Shown one piece after another: positions 12,966 to 23,159 of a stretch of 64,000 nt of DNA. The translations under genes were made by a program, and so were the position numbers. The number at the start of each line of letters is the position of its first letter. Position 1 is the stretch's first letter. Origin of the DNA: Romanomermis culicivorax (Eukaryota; Nematoda; Enoplea; Mermithida; Mermithidae); the NCBI GenBank assembly GCA_963922205.1, contig CAWUHX010000017.1:1240001-1304000 (forward strand), given 5' to 3'. Below the pieces are notes generated by a model, which saw only the letters and a program-made list of their open reading frames with translations, did no database searches and was not told the DNA's origin.

Positions 12966-13640
12966 ATGACTTCCCATTTACCCATGACCGGCGCGCACTG
13001 GAAAAATTTTTTCGACGATGAGAATCATGCCCAAATTTTTTTTCTTCATTTCCAAATTTTTTTCTTCAAAAGACCTTTGTATTTGAGGGATAAAAAACGG
13101 TGCTTATGACTTATGAGCAGTGTTTTTTTGTGCCAAAACATCGTTTTTGGCACACAAAAAAATTTGGAATGGCACAAAAAATTTTGAGCCTTTGTGCCAA
13201 TTGGCACAAAATTTTTGGCTGGTCAAACATTAAATTTCTTGATTTTTATACGTTTTAGAGGCTGTAAATGCCAAAAAGTTTGGGAGCTTCGCGCCGAGTC
13301 AATGCATTCGTATTTGACCCGAACGCGAACGAGTTTTATTTGAACAGTGTGTTAGTATTGTTGCAGTAAACTTTATAGGCTGTCAATGACTGATAAATAA
13401 AAATAAATTCTGAATATTCTCTGTTCATTCAGTCAGGTTCGGATTTAAAACTGAAATTCCTAATTTTTGTATTTGATTGATTCAAATAGAAAAATCGATA
13501 TCCTTGGTACAATATTTTGACCGAGAATTTACACAATTTTCGACTACATTTTCTCTAGTCTTTACATTGTTGTTGAATATATACAGATATTCGTAGTAGA
13601 AAAAACTCCCAAATTTTTTTCCCACAATGAGAATCCTACC

Positions 13641-14653
13641 CAGTGTTTTTTTTGCCGGAAGCAAATGAAAATTTTTTGGGGCAAACGAAATTGAGGTAGT
13701 CATTTGTACATGTACAAACGGCTCTTTCCCTATTTAGGAAAGAAAATTTTGGGGATAAGGTACAGAAAATATACATTTTGGTGCATTTTAAAAGTTCATA
13801 ATCTCAAAATTTTCCGGCGCGTCGCGCCGGTTATAACTTTAATAATCATTAATATGTATTGCCTAGCTCAGACGCAGCTTTCAGAATGTCTACCTTCACC
13901 TATCATTTAATTTATAATAGTTTTCATCATCTCAAACATATTATCTCATATTTTAAGTGGTTATCTTCAATATTTTATGATATTTAATGAAGATTCACAG
14001 TTTTTCCTTGAAACATTTTTTGAGAAAGATCAATACGTCAAGTCTCTAGACTTTTTGAAGCAATTATTCCTTTGTTAACGTTAAATAAATTTGGAAGCTT
14101 CATGGAAGTAGTTTTCGGAAATTTCTACTCTTTCACTCATATCTTTGCGGCCAAGTTCATGAATTACTGGTTTTAAAATTTTCCAAATAATAAAATTCTA
14201 AAAGTTACGACTTATGAACATAAATTCGAATCTAATTCTGGAAATAAATAATTGGAAAATGATTTTCCAGAGTCGCTGAATGTCCATACACAAAAAATTT
14301 TCCCACGCTTGGCGCCGGAAATATTAACATCTTTTTGGGGTTTTCACTTGTCATCATAGAGGACTTCACCATCGATTTTCCATCTAATGCAAATTCATTA
14401 TGCTATGGGATAGTTTTCTAGAAAATTTGTTCCATCATGCTTGTAAAGACTTGAAACTCAAAAATTTCAATTTTTTGCTCATTTTCAATGAATTTTTTTT
14501 CATAGTTATAAATTAAATTTGAAAATTACACTGATTCGTAGAGGAACACAGGCTACTTATTTATACCTATTTTTGCTATGTAAAAATTGTACAAATGAAA
14601 TATTGGCTCCCGTTTGTACATGTGCAAATGGGTCATGTACAAAAAAAACCCTG
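13641..14653 (+). mobile_element. hAT-type non-autonomous element carrying R1 core
   Basis: Bounded by a perfect 8-bp target duplication ATCCTACC (13633-13640 and 14654-14661). The left terminus is CAGTGTTTTTTTTGCC and the right terminus ends GTACAAAAAAAACCCTG, an imperfect inverted repeat of hAT type. Inside is the ~800-bp R1 core, with a perfect GC palindrome CCGGCGCGTCGCGCCGG at 13814-13830 and a decayed second one near 14306. There is no transposase. The flanking DNA on both sides is itself one repeat (compare 13010-13090), now split by the insertion. Confidence 0.75.
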
Positions 14654-14744
14654 ATCCTACCCAAAATTTTTTCCTCATTCCAAATGTTTTTCTCAAAAGA
14701 CCTCATTGAGGAAGAAAAACGGTGGTTTCTTCCCAAGGTTTTTT

Positions 14745-15090
14745 TGCTCAGGCCAGGTTGCAATGTGTAACTTAGAGAAAAATTTTGGTTGCGCAGATAA
14801 ATTCTTGGTTGCTCACTCTAAAATCGATAAATTTGCTTAAGTTTATCGGAAAAAATATCAAAAGTTGGTTTTCTTGTATACATCATTCGATTCGTCTCAG
14901 TTTTAGGTTTTCAAAGCCCAATTTCCTGAGTTTAGGAAAGAAAAATAAAAACGTTGGTATGAGTAACTTGTTCGGTGCGTAGCGTCAAAAAAATTGACTT
15001 TGAGGCTTCTAAAAACGTTGAAACATTCATTTTTTCAGCTCATTCTTCTGAAACTATCGATGATCGACTGTGATCTTCTCGCAATTCGAC
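14745..15090 (+). repeat. R6 repeat, forward arm of an inverted pair
   Basis: Reads GGTTGCAATGTGTAACTT, then GCAGATAAATTCTTGGTTGC, then ACTATCGATGATCGA. The reverse complement of 17600-18010 gives the same order of phrases with many substitutions. The two copies are about 2.5 kb apart in opposite orientation. Non-coding. Confidence 0.55.
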
Positions 15091-16106
15091 GAAACACGTC
15101 AAATATAATGAATTTTCACGAGTAGTTTTTTGATCAATACTGTCGACAGATATTTTATTTATGTTGTTTGAGCTTGTACAAACATCCTATCTTGTATATA
15201 CAGGGTGAGCCAAAAAAATGGCGATCGGTGCTGACTTTCATATAACTTTGGAACGGAGGAAGCTTTTATAATGCGGATTGCTGCCAGAGCTTCACACCGG
15301 GTACCCAAATTACCCGGGTAAAATCAGAGAAACGCTACCCGGTACCCGCGGGTAAGTTCGGGTAATTGATTGTATTAAAAAAAACACACAGCAGATAGTG
15401 CTGAATGTTGTTCATGTTGAACAATCCTTGTGTCTCTTTACTCCAAGTGTCCCATTACCCTAAGAATGCTATAAATCTATTTTTAAAATTCCCATTACTC
15501 CATATGTCCCGTTACTCCAAGAATGCTATAAACTTTTTAAATTTCAATAAGATTGAAATGATCTCATGCAGCTAATCATTTTAAAAGTATTTCAATATGC
15601 AAATTTGACTCTATGGTGCAATAGCCTGTCTGAATAATTTATGCATTGCCACTCTAAAACTTCCTCTGACAGACACATTAATTCAGACAAGGAAAGCAGG
15701 TGTCCAAGAGTTGTTGCATTTCTTACTGAAAAAAATTATAAAATGATAAAATTTTCCAATTCATGGTTAAAGTTTTTATTCGTAATTTAAATGACCTGTA
15801 ATTATTACACAGTAACTATATGTATAATTATTCTCATTGAATCTATAGCTGATTTTAAAATAATTTTTTGACAATTAAACATTTATGTATTACAAAGTTA
15901 TTAAAAAATGACAAAATTCAGACGATTTGGCCTTTTTAAAATAATTTTGTGAAAGTTTTTATTGCACAAAACTTCTATCACTTTTGCATCCTTTGGTTTC
16001 CCACACTTTTACGTGTCTCATTATAGCCCGCCCAATTCTTTGTGCTTTGCACCACACCGTAAGATTGCAGAGCACATCGTTCAAAAAATTTCGACAACAT
16101 TCGGAA

Positions 16107-16247
16107 CAGGGCCGTGCTCAGGATTTTTTCATGGAGGGGGGGGGGCAGACTAAATTTATTTACCGAATAGCCCCAGAAAATGTTGATTTTACGCGAAACA
16201 CTGTTTGCGTGCTGCCTCAGCCCCCCCACCCCTTGTGCACGGCCCTG
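16107..16247. mobile_element. hAT MITE, 141 bp
   Basis: Perfect 10-bp terminal inverted repeat CAGGGCCGTG / CACGGCCCTG with a perfect 8-bp target duplication ATTCGGAA (16099-16106 and 16248-16255). G-run near the left end and C-run near the right end. No ORF. It is nested in the hAT-type element 15285-19269. Confidence 0.85.
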
Positions 16248-16532
16248 ATTCGGAACCATATTCAAAATTTTGTTTTCAGTTTACACCGTGACGTAAATAT
16301 AGAGTGCAAGTGGCGTGAACACAATACGGACTGTTCGATACCGTATCCAAATACCTATCGTCTATAAAAAATTTATGTTGTTAAGTGCACTACAGGGGAA
16401 ACTATGGGTATGCATAAAAAATCAGTTTTTTTGACAAGTTTACATCAAATTACAAGCCCGAGCATACATTCTTGGTTCTCAATTTTCATCATTGCACAAC
16501 GATTTCCCTAAAGACCGACTATGGTAAAGGCC

Positions 16533-16635
16533 ATGTCGGTGCCTCCGTTTCGGCGATAGCCAGTTCGGCACTTGGTCATTTCGGAAGTAGCCGTTTGGGC
16601 GCCAGCTACTTTAGTGCCGGCCACTTAGGTGCCTG
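16533..16635 (+). repeat. Degenerate ~15-bp minisatellite, about 7 units
   Basis: Successive units such as GGCGATAGCCAGTTC, GGAAGTAGCCGTTTG, GGCGCCAGCTACTTTA and GTGCCGGCCACTTA align with a period of 14-16 bp. A shorter relative (GGTGCC.., GACGCC.., GGCGCC..) occurs at about 53360-53402. Non-coding. Confidence 0.5.
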
Positions 16636-16964
16636 TTTCACAACCAAACTCTTTTTCTTTTCTTTTTATTTTTTCCAGTTTTTTCCAGCTTTTTTTCTGT
16701 GTCTTTGTTCATGTTTTGGTTTATGATCATGCTGTTCTTTCTTTATCTTATATCTTATATTTTTCTCGATATTTCTTCATTCTTTCGTTTTCTGTGTACT
16801 GCTTAAGTTCATGTCTAAGTTGTTTATGTTCAAGTTATGGAAAATTTAAGAAGATTCATTTAGCATTCTTGGAGTGAAACCCAATTAAGAAGTGGAAACA
16901 TGAGAACCAGTCACTTGGAAAGAGACCGAGCCAGACGGTCCTTTTGATCAGGTTATAGCGTTCA

Positions 16965-17350
16965 ATGTCCAGAAATGCATGGCGTTTTAAAGTAGAAAAT
17001 AGCGAAAATTTTCCGGCGCTTAGCGCCGTTTTTCAAATCATTTGATTCATGTCGCACGGTTAGAAAATGTCGGCTTAGCTCATGCTTATAGCTTTTAAAT
17101 ATCAGCATGTTATGGATAAATGTTTTATCTTGTATTGTTTTTTTGACGTATTTGACGAAAATCAAGATTTTGCTTGGTTATTTTCACAAAATCGTTTTGC
17201 GGTCCTTTAGAATTTTCGGCTTCTGTGAACGTAAACCTTTTGCATTTTAAAAAGGATTAAAAAATCATCAAGATGGCAGAATAGCGGAAGTTCTTGCCAG
17301 CTGAAGAATCCGAATTCTTGGTTACTTGCCTAATTTTTGGATTTTAGTTG
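16965..17350 (-). repeat. R2 interspersed repeat, copy 1
   Basis: On the minus strand it shows the shared R2 phrases: an AAAAATTAGGCAAGTAACCAAGAATTC start, a CAAGATAAAACATTTATCC middle and a TAAAAGCTATAAGCATGAGC block. It also has the GC hairpin CGGCGCTTAGCGCCG at 17014-17028. Other copies are at about 20430-20870, 56945-57240, 60480-60790 and 62640-62900. Confidence 0.5.
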
Positions 17351-17599
17351 GCACAGCATTAAATTCTCTGAAAAATTTGACTTCTCATCCAGGAAATACA
17401 TATTGAACAGATAAAAAAAAGAAAACGAAAAAGAAAGAAAATATGAAAATTCATTCATTCATTTTCCAGCGTTATAGAATATCAAAATCCGAAATATTCA
17501 AATCAGAGGTAAAATACCTACGGCGCTTTCATTCTTCAGATTATTTGGAAACAATCTCTTTTGATGAATGAATAATTATGATTGGTAAATTAGTGACCC

Positions 17600-18010
17600 A
17601 AGATATATTACATCGAAAATGGAGAAAAAATATTTGACCTCTTTTGCCAACCAAATGGCGTAAAGATCACGATCGATCATCGATAGTTGCACAAGACTGT
17701 GCTGAAAGAAAAAATTTTGCAGACGTTTTAGAGGCCTTGAAATCAAAATTTTTTGGTGCTATGCGCCAAACAAGTTACTTTTGCCAATCTTTAATTTTTC
17801 CTCCAATACTCAGGAAATTCAATTCTTAAAGTCTAAAGCTGGCACGAACTGAATGGAATACAAGGGAAGTAGCTTTTAATCCTTTCTCTAATAAATTTAA
17901 GCGGATTCATCAATTTTAGAGCGAGCAACAAAAAATTTATCTGCACAACTGAATTTTTTCCTCAAGTTGCACATTGCGACCTGCCCTGTGCAAAAAAATT
18001 GGGACAGGCC
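17600..18010 (-). repeat. R6 repeat, reverse arm of an inverted pair
   Basis: The reverse complement matches 14745-15090 in phrase order (GGTCGCAATGTGCAACTT, then GCAGATAAATTTTTTGTTGC, then ACTATCGATGATCGA). It lies inside the hAT-type element 15285-19269, while the other arm lies just outside it. Confidence 0.5.
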
Positions 18011-18147
18011 CAAACGGGCTGCATTACCAATCCTGTTGATCTTCTTAATGCTTACTCTGATTATTCATTTAGTCATGTATTCACTAAATTGATAAAAATT
18101 TGAGTTTTATATATTTCAGTTCAAAGTATACGTTACTACTTACATGC

Positions 18148-19142
18148 TAGGGATGCAACGAGTCTGGGATTTTCAGTTATACGAGTCCGAGTCCGAGTCT
18201 GTCAAAAAAATTTATCCGAGTCCGAGTCTGTCAAAAAAATTTATCCGAGTCCGAGTCCGAGTCTGCAAAAAAAATTTATCCGAGTCCGAGTCCGAGTCCA
18301 AGTCCGAGTCTGGAAAAATGGCGAGTAATAACGAATCCGAGTCCCGAGTCCGAGTATATATAGATACGCAGAAAAGTAAAATTGTTTGTCTGAGGCTGAA
18401 ACGCATGAAACGGACATAGGCAAGGTAAAAACATTAACTAGAATACACATAAAAACATAACATACATGTACATGCCCTAACACATTTGTTTTACATTCTA
18501 AATTATAAGAGATTTGTTTTTAGCACTATAATTGATGAAACTGCACTGAAAATGTATGAAGGACTGTAAAACTAGGAACAGATTCTTTTTGGAAAGTTAC
18601 ATTTTTGTGAATTTATATTTTGTGAATTTTTACTACAGGAATTGAACGACTATTTTGCACTACGGCGTATCCCTGTTCAAGAAGACAAGCTACAATGGTG
18701 GTTGGAAAATAAGCGATGGTTTCCTTTGCTTAGTACACTTGCTCGCCGGTTCCTAGCTGCGCCCCCAATGAGTGTCCCATCGGAGCAGCTCTTCAGTGGT
18801 GCAGGATTGGTTTACAATGATCTGCGCTCTCGTCTGGCTGGGGATTTATGCGAAAAACTTTTGTTTTTGAAATACAAAAAGACTTTGATCGAAATATAGC
18901 CATCTATGCAACATTGGTCTGTTAAGTTTTGCAAACTAAAATAAAATTGGTGATAAATTGAGTTTACTAAACTAAAATTTTCAAACAAATTTACATTTTT
19001 GAGTAAAAACTCCGAGTCTGATACAAATTTTATTCGAGTCCGAGTCCGAGTCTGGCAAAAAAACTTATCCGAGTCCAAGTCTGGAAAAATACCGAGTAAT
19101 ACCGAGTCTCGAGTCCGAGTCCGAGTACTCCTTGCATCCCTA
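18148..19142 (+). mobile_element. hAT element, internally deleted, with transposase C-terminus
   Basis: Perfect 8-bp target duplication TTACATGC (18140-18147 and 19143-19150). The terminal inverted repeat is TAGGGATGCAA..GAGT at both ends. Both subterminal regions are arrays of the hexamer CGAGTC/GAGTCC (18178-18355 and 19010-19130), pointing the same way as mirror images. Between them only the transposase C-terminus remains (see separate entry). Nested in the 15285-19269 element. Confidence 0.85.
18642..18899 (+). pseudogene. hAT transposase C-terminal dimerisation domain fragment
   Basis: 85 codons from ATG 18642 to TAG 18899. The chain contains LQWWLENKRWFPLLSTLAR, then MSVPSEQLFSGAG, then DLRSRLAGDLCEKLLFLKY, which is the standard order of the hAT-family C-terminal dimerisation region (W..N..FP.LS.LAR..L..P..SVPSE..FS.AG..RS.L). 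The catalytic DDE part is absent, so this is a deletion derivative. It is the only protein remnant in element 18148-19142. Confidence 0.85.
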
Positions 19143-19277
19143 TTACATGCTGTTAAATACTCAATTATATGTTACTATTATAATACTACCCGGGTAAACC
19201 CGGGTAATTTGGGTACCCGGGTGATGGATAAATGGGTACCTGGGTGGGAAATTTTTGTGTCAAGCACTAATTGCTGC

Positions 19278-19985
19278 ATTAGAATGTTCTATTTGTCTTT
19301 GTTACAAGGGCCAAATTTTATGCTCCTAGCTTTTAAGGTCACTGTACGAACAGAACTTTAGTAATAGTAGTCATTTTCCAAAAATTGAAAGTTGTGAAAT
19401 CAAAGTAAAGGTAGTCCTTTTGTGAAATAAAGTTTCGAAAGCTGTTTACACACAATAATAGTCTAAAAATCACCCAAATTTGTAAGTTACACGTAATTTA
19501 AAGTCAGCAACTCCTTGTTTCAATATAAGCAATATTCCGCCAAAACCAAGAGCTTTTGTTTTGAAATTGGAAAAAAGCAAAATTAAAGCAAAATCAATTC
19601 TGTCATTGACCAGATCGAAAAACGATTAAAATTATTGGTGAAATAAGTAGGACACACTAAAACTGCTCTCTTGTAGTTTCCAGCTGTAATATGGATCTTA
19701 TGATTGGATCTATTGTACTTTTCTGCTGTAAAACATGTTGATTTTGTAAATTTTTAAAATATTTATCAGCAAAAAAGTCGACGTTTAGTATTTTTGATTC
19801 TAGTCAGTCAATATTTGAGCCATCTGGCTGAACATTGCAGTTTTTATGCCAGATGTTTTATCTATCGACGGCAAGAAACCGCATTAAAAAAGCTTGACCC
19901 GTTTGAAAGCTATGAAAGTCAGTACCAGTCGTCTTTTTTTGGCTCACTCTGTAAAACCGATAATTAATCACTCATAATAATGCAT
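19278..19985. other. Intergenic, nothing recognised
   Basis: AT-rich DNA between the right edge of the 15285-19269 hAT element and the R3 repeat. I see no ORF with protein-like composition, no terminal repeats and no RNA gene. It may be older target sequence or decayed repeat. Confidence 0.4.
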
Positions 19986-19987
19986 GG

Positions 19988-20255
19988 AAAGCATACATGC
20001 ACATAGGGGGTAGGGAACGAAAAATCCCCATACCTGAGACCCTGGCCACCCCCCTCTAGTCAAAAAAATCGTCAAACACCCCCTCCCTGAACTTTTTTCA
20101 AGACAGCTTTTTTCATGATTTTTGTACATATTTTTTATGAAAAACAGGCATGCAAAACTTTTTTTTTGTTTTTTTTGCTCAAATACCACCCCTACCCCCA
20201 GAAAAAAGTCCATGGACCCTCCCCCCTGGAAAATTCTTGCCGTGCACGTCTGATA
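19988..20255 (+). repeat. R3 repeat, copy 1
   Basis: Begins CATACATGCACATAGGGGGTA, followed by CCTGAGACCCTGGCC and an AATCGTC-AACACCCCC block, and ends GGAAAATTCTTGCCGTGCA. The same order occurs at 49630-49875, and the first third recurs at 20866-20975. G-rich head, C-rich middle, non-coding. It may be a relative of the CAGGGCCGTG MITE at 16107-16247, because its reverse complement starts with a similar GTGCACGGCAAG..TTTCC phrase. Confidence 0.6.
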
Positions 20256-20429
20256 GAAAGAGGTTGTTTTCAAATGATATAAAGCATAAAAAAGTGCTGC
20301 AGGTATTTCAAATGTCAAAATTTCGGTCAAAAAGCACCGAAATTTTTTTTTGGATACTGGTATTCTAGAACGCTGACAAATGAATCTTGCCAACATTTAT
20401 TTCCTAGACAAAAGGTCTGATATTTCAAT

Positions 20430-20870
20430 AAATCCAATGAATTTTCAGTCGAGCAAACTAAATTTCGAAAATTAGGCAATACACCAAGACTTTAGATTCT
20501 CCAACCAGCAAGAATTCTTAGCATTGTCCTAGCCTCAAAATGTTTTAATCACACGAAAGTCAAAATTTTTTGCACTCCACAAGAAGATTTTGGGAGATAA
20601 CAGAGAGAAATCTTGGTTATAATCAAATTCGTAAAAAAACCATGCAAGATCAAACATTCATTCATGGTAATTGACAGTTAAAAGCTATAAGCATAAGCTA
20701 GAACGACATTTTCTAAACGTTCACTAGAAATAATACAAAAAGTTATAAATGAATTGAAATCACAGCTTTTTTCTCTCAATCGATCATTTTTGAGGAATTT
20801 TTTTGAAATTGAGGCAAATTTTTTTGTGCTTAGGGATCACTTCGGGGGAAACTATTTTGATGGTCAAGCA
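20430..20870 (+). repeat. R2 interspersed repeat, copy 2
   Basis: Contains ATTAGGCAATACACCAAGAC, TCCAACCAGCAAGAATTCTT, CATTGTCCTAGC, ATGCAAGATCAAACATTCAT and AAAAGCTATAAGCATAAGCT in the order seen in the copy at 56945-57240. Non-coding. Confidence 0.6.
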
Positions 20871-20975
20871 TACATGCAAATATGGGGTAGGGGGTGAACC
20901 GCCTTACCTGAGACCCTGGCCATTCTCCCCTGGCCCAAAAAAAATCGTCTAACACCTCCCCCACGTCGATTCAGG
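20866..20975 (+). repeat. R3 repeat, truncated copy 2
   Basis: CATACATGCAAATATGGGGTAG, then TTACCTGAGACCCTGGCC, then AATCGTCTAACACCTCCCCC, matching the first ~110 bp of 19988-20255, after which similarity stops. Confidence 0.55.
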
Positions 20976-21277
20976 TGATAGATCCAGACATTAGCGGAGC
21001 CCCGAGGTCTGGGCAGGGGTCGGGTCGGGCGACTTTTTTTGGGGCCGCGGGTCGGTAATTCCCAAAATTTTGGTAGAGGGGTCTCTCAAGGAAAAAAATC
21101 GATTTTTTCACGAAAAAAGTCCGAAAAATAGTTCAAAAAATAGTAATTTTCTTCTAAAAAGACAGAAAAAATTTATTCATGGCGCGAAGCGCCCAGAAAA
21201 TTCACATTTTTGACCATTTTTTGTTCAAATATTGACATTTTTCATCAAAAATTTGACATTTTTCAGTATTTCTCAGC

Positions 21278-21599
21278 ATACCTGTAAGAGGTTCGACCAG
21301 TTGGGGGGGGGGGGTAAATCCAAAATTTTAGGGGAGTTGGTCGAAAAAAGTCAAAATTTTTCCCAAAAAAGGCCAAAACACTTTTTTGCCAATTTTTTCA
21401 AGACTGGGAGGACATACCTGTAATTGGGGCGGTTAGGGGGATCCCCCCAACTTGGCCAACCATATACGACCCACCCCCCCAGTTTGGAAACAATTAGGAA
21501 AAATTGGCAAGAAGTGCCTTTTTTGGGAAAAAATTTCGACTTTATTCGATTCCCTCCCCCCATCCCAACTGGTCGGGCCTCTGACAGATATGTGCATAC
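21278..21599. repeat. R4 repeats in head-to-head inverted arrangement
   Basis: 21278-21410 reads ATACCTGTAAGAGGTTCGAC followed by CAGTTGGGGGG, the reverse complement of the R4 tail. 21411-21599 is a forward copy starting ACCTGTAATTGGGGCGG and ending CAACTGGTCGGGCCTCTGAC. The forward copy is cut at its end by the hAT element 21600-22882. Confidence 0.6.
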
Positions 21600-22882
21600 C
21601 AGGGTTGGCAAGGCTTTGGTTTTTTTGTTTTTTTAAAAAAACCAAAAAATTTGAAAATCGCTGGTTTTTCGGTTTTTTTCCAAAATCATTGGGAAACTGT
21701 TTTTTCACATTTGTCGATCTTCTAGGCATGTATTGGTGTCTATCTAAACAAAACAATCAATTTAGTTAAATTGACTTCACTACAAAGTAGAAAAAAGTCT
21801 CATTTTTATGATACATTTCGCACACAAAAGATGTGATATTGATCAATCGATATCCTTTCCTTCGTGGTATCCATCTTGCAAGCACACATTTAGTACATGA
21901 GTTGAGTTTGCTATAATTTGCTCACAAAAAAATTGGACGCTAAATCTTTCGTAGAGTGTACTCTGACCATACGAGGTGACATCCATTGATCCATATCAGC
22001 AAAATTTTACAAAATATGATTGAGTATAATAATCCTGAATTCATTGTTACGGTAGGCTTTTTAATTTTCTTAGCTCGAAATTTTAAAATAAAAATGAGAC
22101 AACAATAATGAAATTTTGTACAGATCAGTTAAGCATACTGTAGGTTAACAAAGAGAAGAGCTTTTGAGTGGCTCATTTTTATGTGACTTGACGTCACTAT
22201 TAGGCAGAAAAAAATCGTACAAAAATTATCTATCACGCAAGCGAGAATAGTATAAATAATAAGACCGATTTGCTGTAGTTACAGACAGGTTTGAAAAGCA
22301 AAAATTTGGAAACATCTGAAATGTCTACGTGTGACTTTCAACTGCAGTTTGTAATATTAATAACATATGTTAAAACCCTCTTATCGAAAACGGTATACTT
22401 GAAAGTTGTGTCATTTCAGCTTTCCTGTGCATTATGTATACATATATGTGATGCATTGATACAATTCTGTGGTTGATTTTTTATGAGTTTTGATTACATA
22501 CATTGAGTATTGTATATTTCCCTTTATTTATAATTTTTCTTCTTTTCCTTGAATTTGCCCCTTACATATCCCATGCTCTGTTCCATTTTTACTTTTCTTA
22601 TGTTCTTCACTCATCGTTCCTTTCCTATGTGCCCGCTATTACTGTATTTCCATTGCTATAATAGGGATTTCGTATAGCATAAAATAATGACACTTCGGGT
22701 AAGATTAATACTTCTAGCTGCCATTTTAAGGCTACCTGACTAGTCTTAGATGATACAGGGAGCTTCCAGCAGTATTTTACATAGTTATTTCGATGTACCA
22801 AACATTTTAAAGAATTAAACCAGAAAAAACCAAAAAAAACCATAACGTCGAAATTTCAAAAGTTTGGTTTTTGCCAACCCTG
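21600..22882. mobile_element. hAT-type non-autonomous element, 1283 bp
   Basis: Perfect 8-bp target duplication GTGCATAC (21592-21599 and 22883-22890). Perfect terminal inverted repeat CAGGGTTGGCAA / TTGCCAACCCTG, followed by T-rich GGTTTTTT subterminal blocks at both ends (mirrored as AAAAAACC). Inside I see no transposase remnant and no nested repeat. It interrupts an R4 repeat. Confidence 0.85.
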
Positions 22883-22887
22883 GTGCA

Positions 22888-23093
22888 TACCTGTACTTGG
22901 AAGGGGGTGGGGGGGGCGACTCCCCTCCCCCCAACTTGGCCAACCATGTACCCAACATCACCCAACCTCCTCCTTCCCAGTTTGGGAAAAATCAAAAAAA
23001 ATTTTCAAAAAAGTGTATGTTTTTTGGCCTTTTTTGGGAAAAATTTCGACTTTTTTCTACCCCCCCCCCCCAACTGGTCGGAGGTCTTACAGG
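22888..23093 (+). repeat. R4 repeat, copy 4
   Basis: Starts CATACCTGTACTTGG and a G-run, has the CCCAACTTGGCCAACCATGT block and ends CCAACTGGTCGGAGGTCTTACAGG. Its last 8 bp are the target duplication of the adjacent hAT element 23094-25765. Confidence 0.6.
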
Positions 23094-23159
23094 CACTGTT
23101 TTTTTTCCCCAAATCGTGCTTTTTCGGGGAAAAAAATTCGGAAAGGAAAAAAAAATTTT

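Larger units (their letters stand above)
15285..19269. mobile_element. hAT-type element (about 4 kb) with two or more nested insertions
   Basis: A perfect 8-bp target duplication ATTGCTGC lies at 15277-15284 and 19270-19277. Termini are CAGAGCTTCACAC on the left and, reverse-complemented, TAGTGCTTGACAC on the right, with shared subterminal GGGTACCCAAATTACCCGGG blocks next to both. The termini and GGGTACCC blocks relate it to the 3003-3661 element. It has no intact transposase of its own. It has been entered by the MITE at 16107-16247 and the hAT element at 18148-19142, and it carries an R2 copy (16965-17350) and one R6 arm (17600-18010). Confidence 0.75.

Noticed and set aside
16472-16877. 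Two + strand ORFs of 82-84 codons
   Set aside because: They translate a minisatellite followed by a T-rich tract, with no conserved motif.
18144-18483. Ser/Glu and Arg/Thr repeat ORFs on both strands
   Set aside because: They are translations of the CGAGTC hexamer array of a hAT element, not genes.
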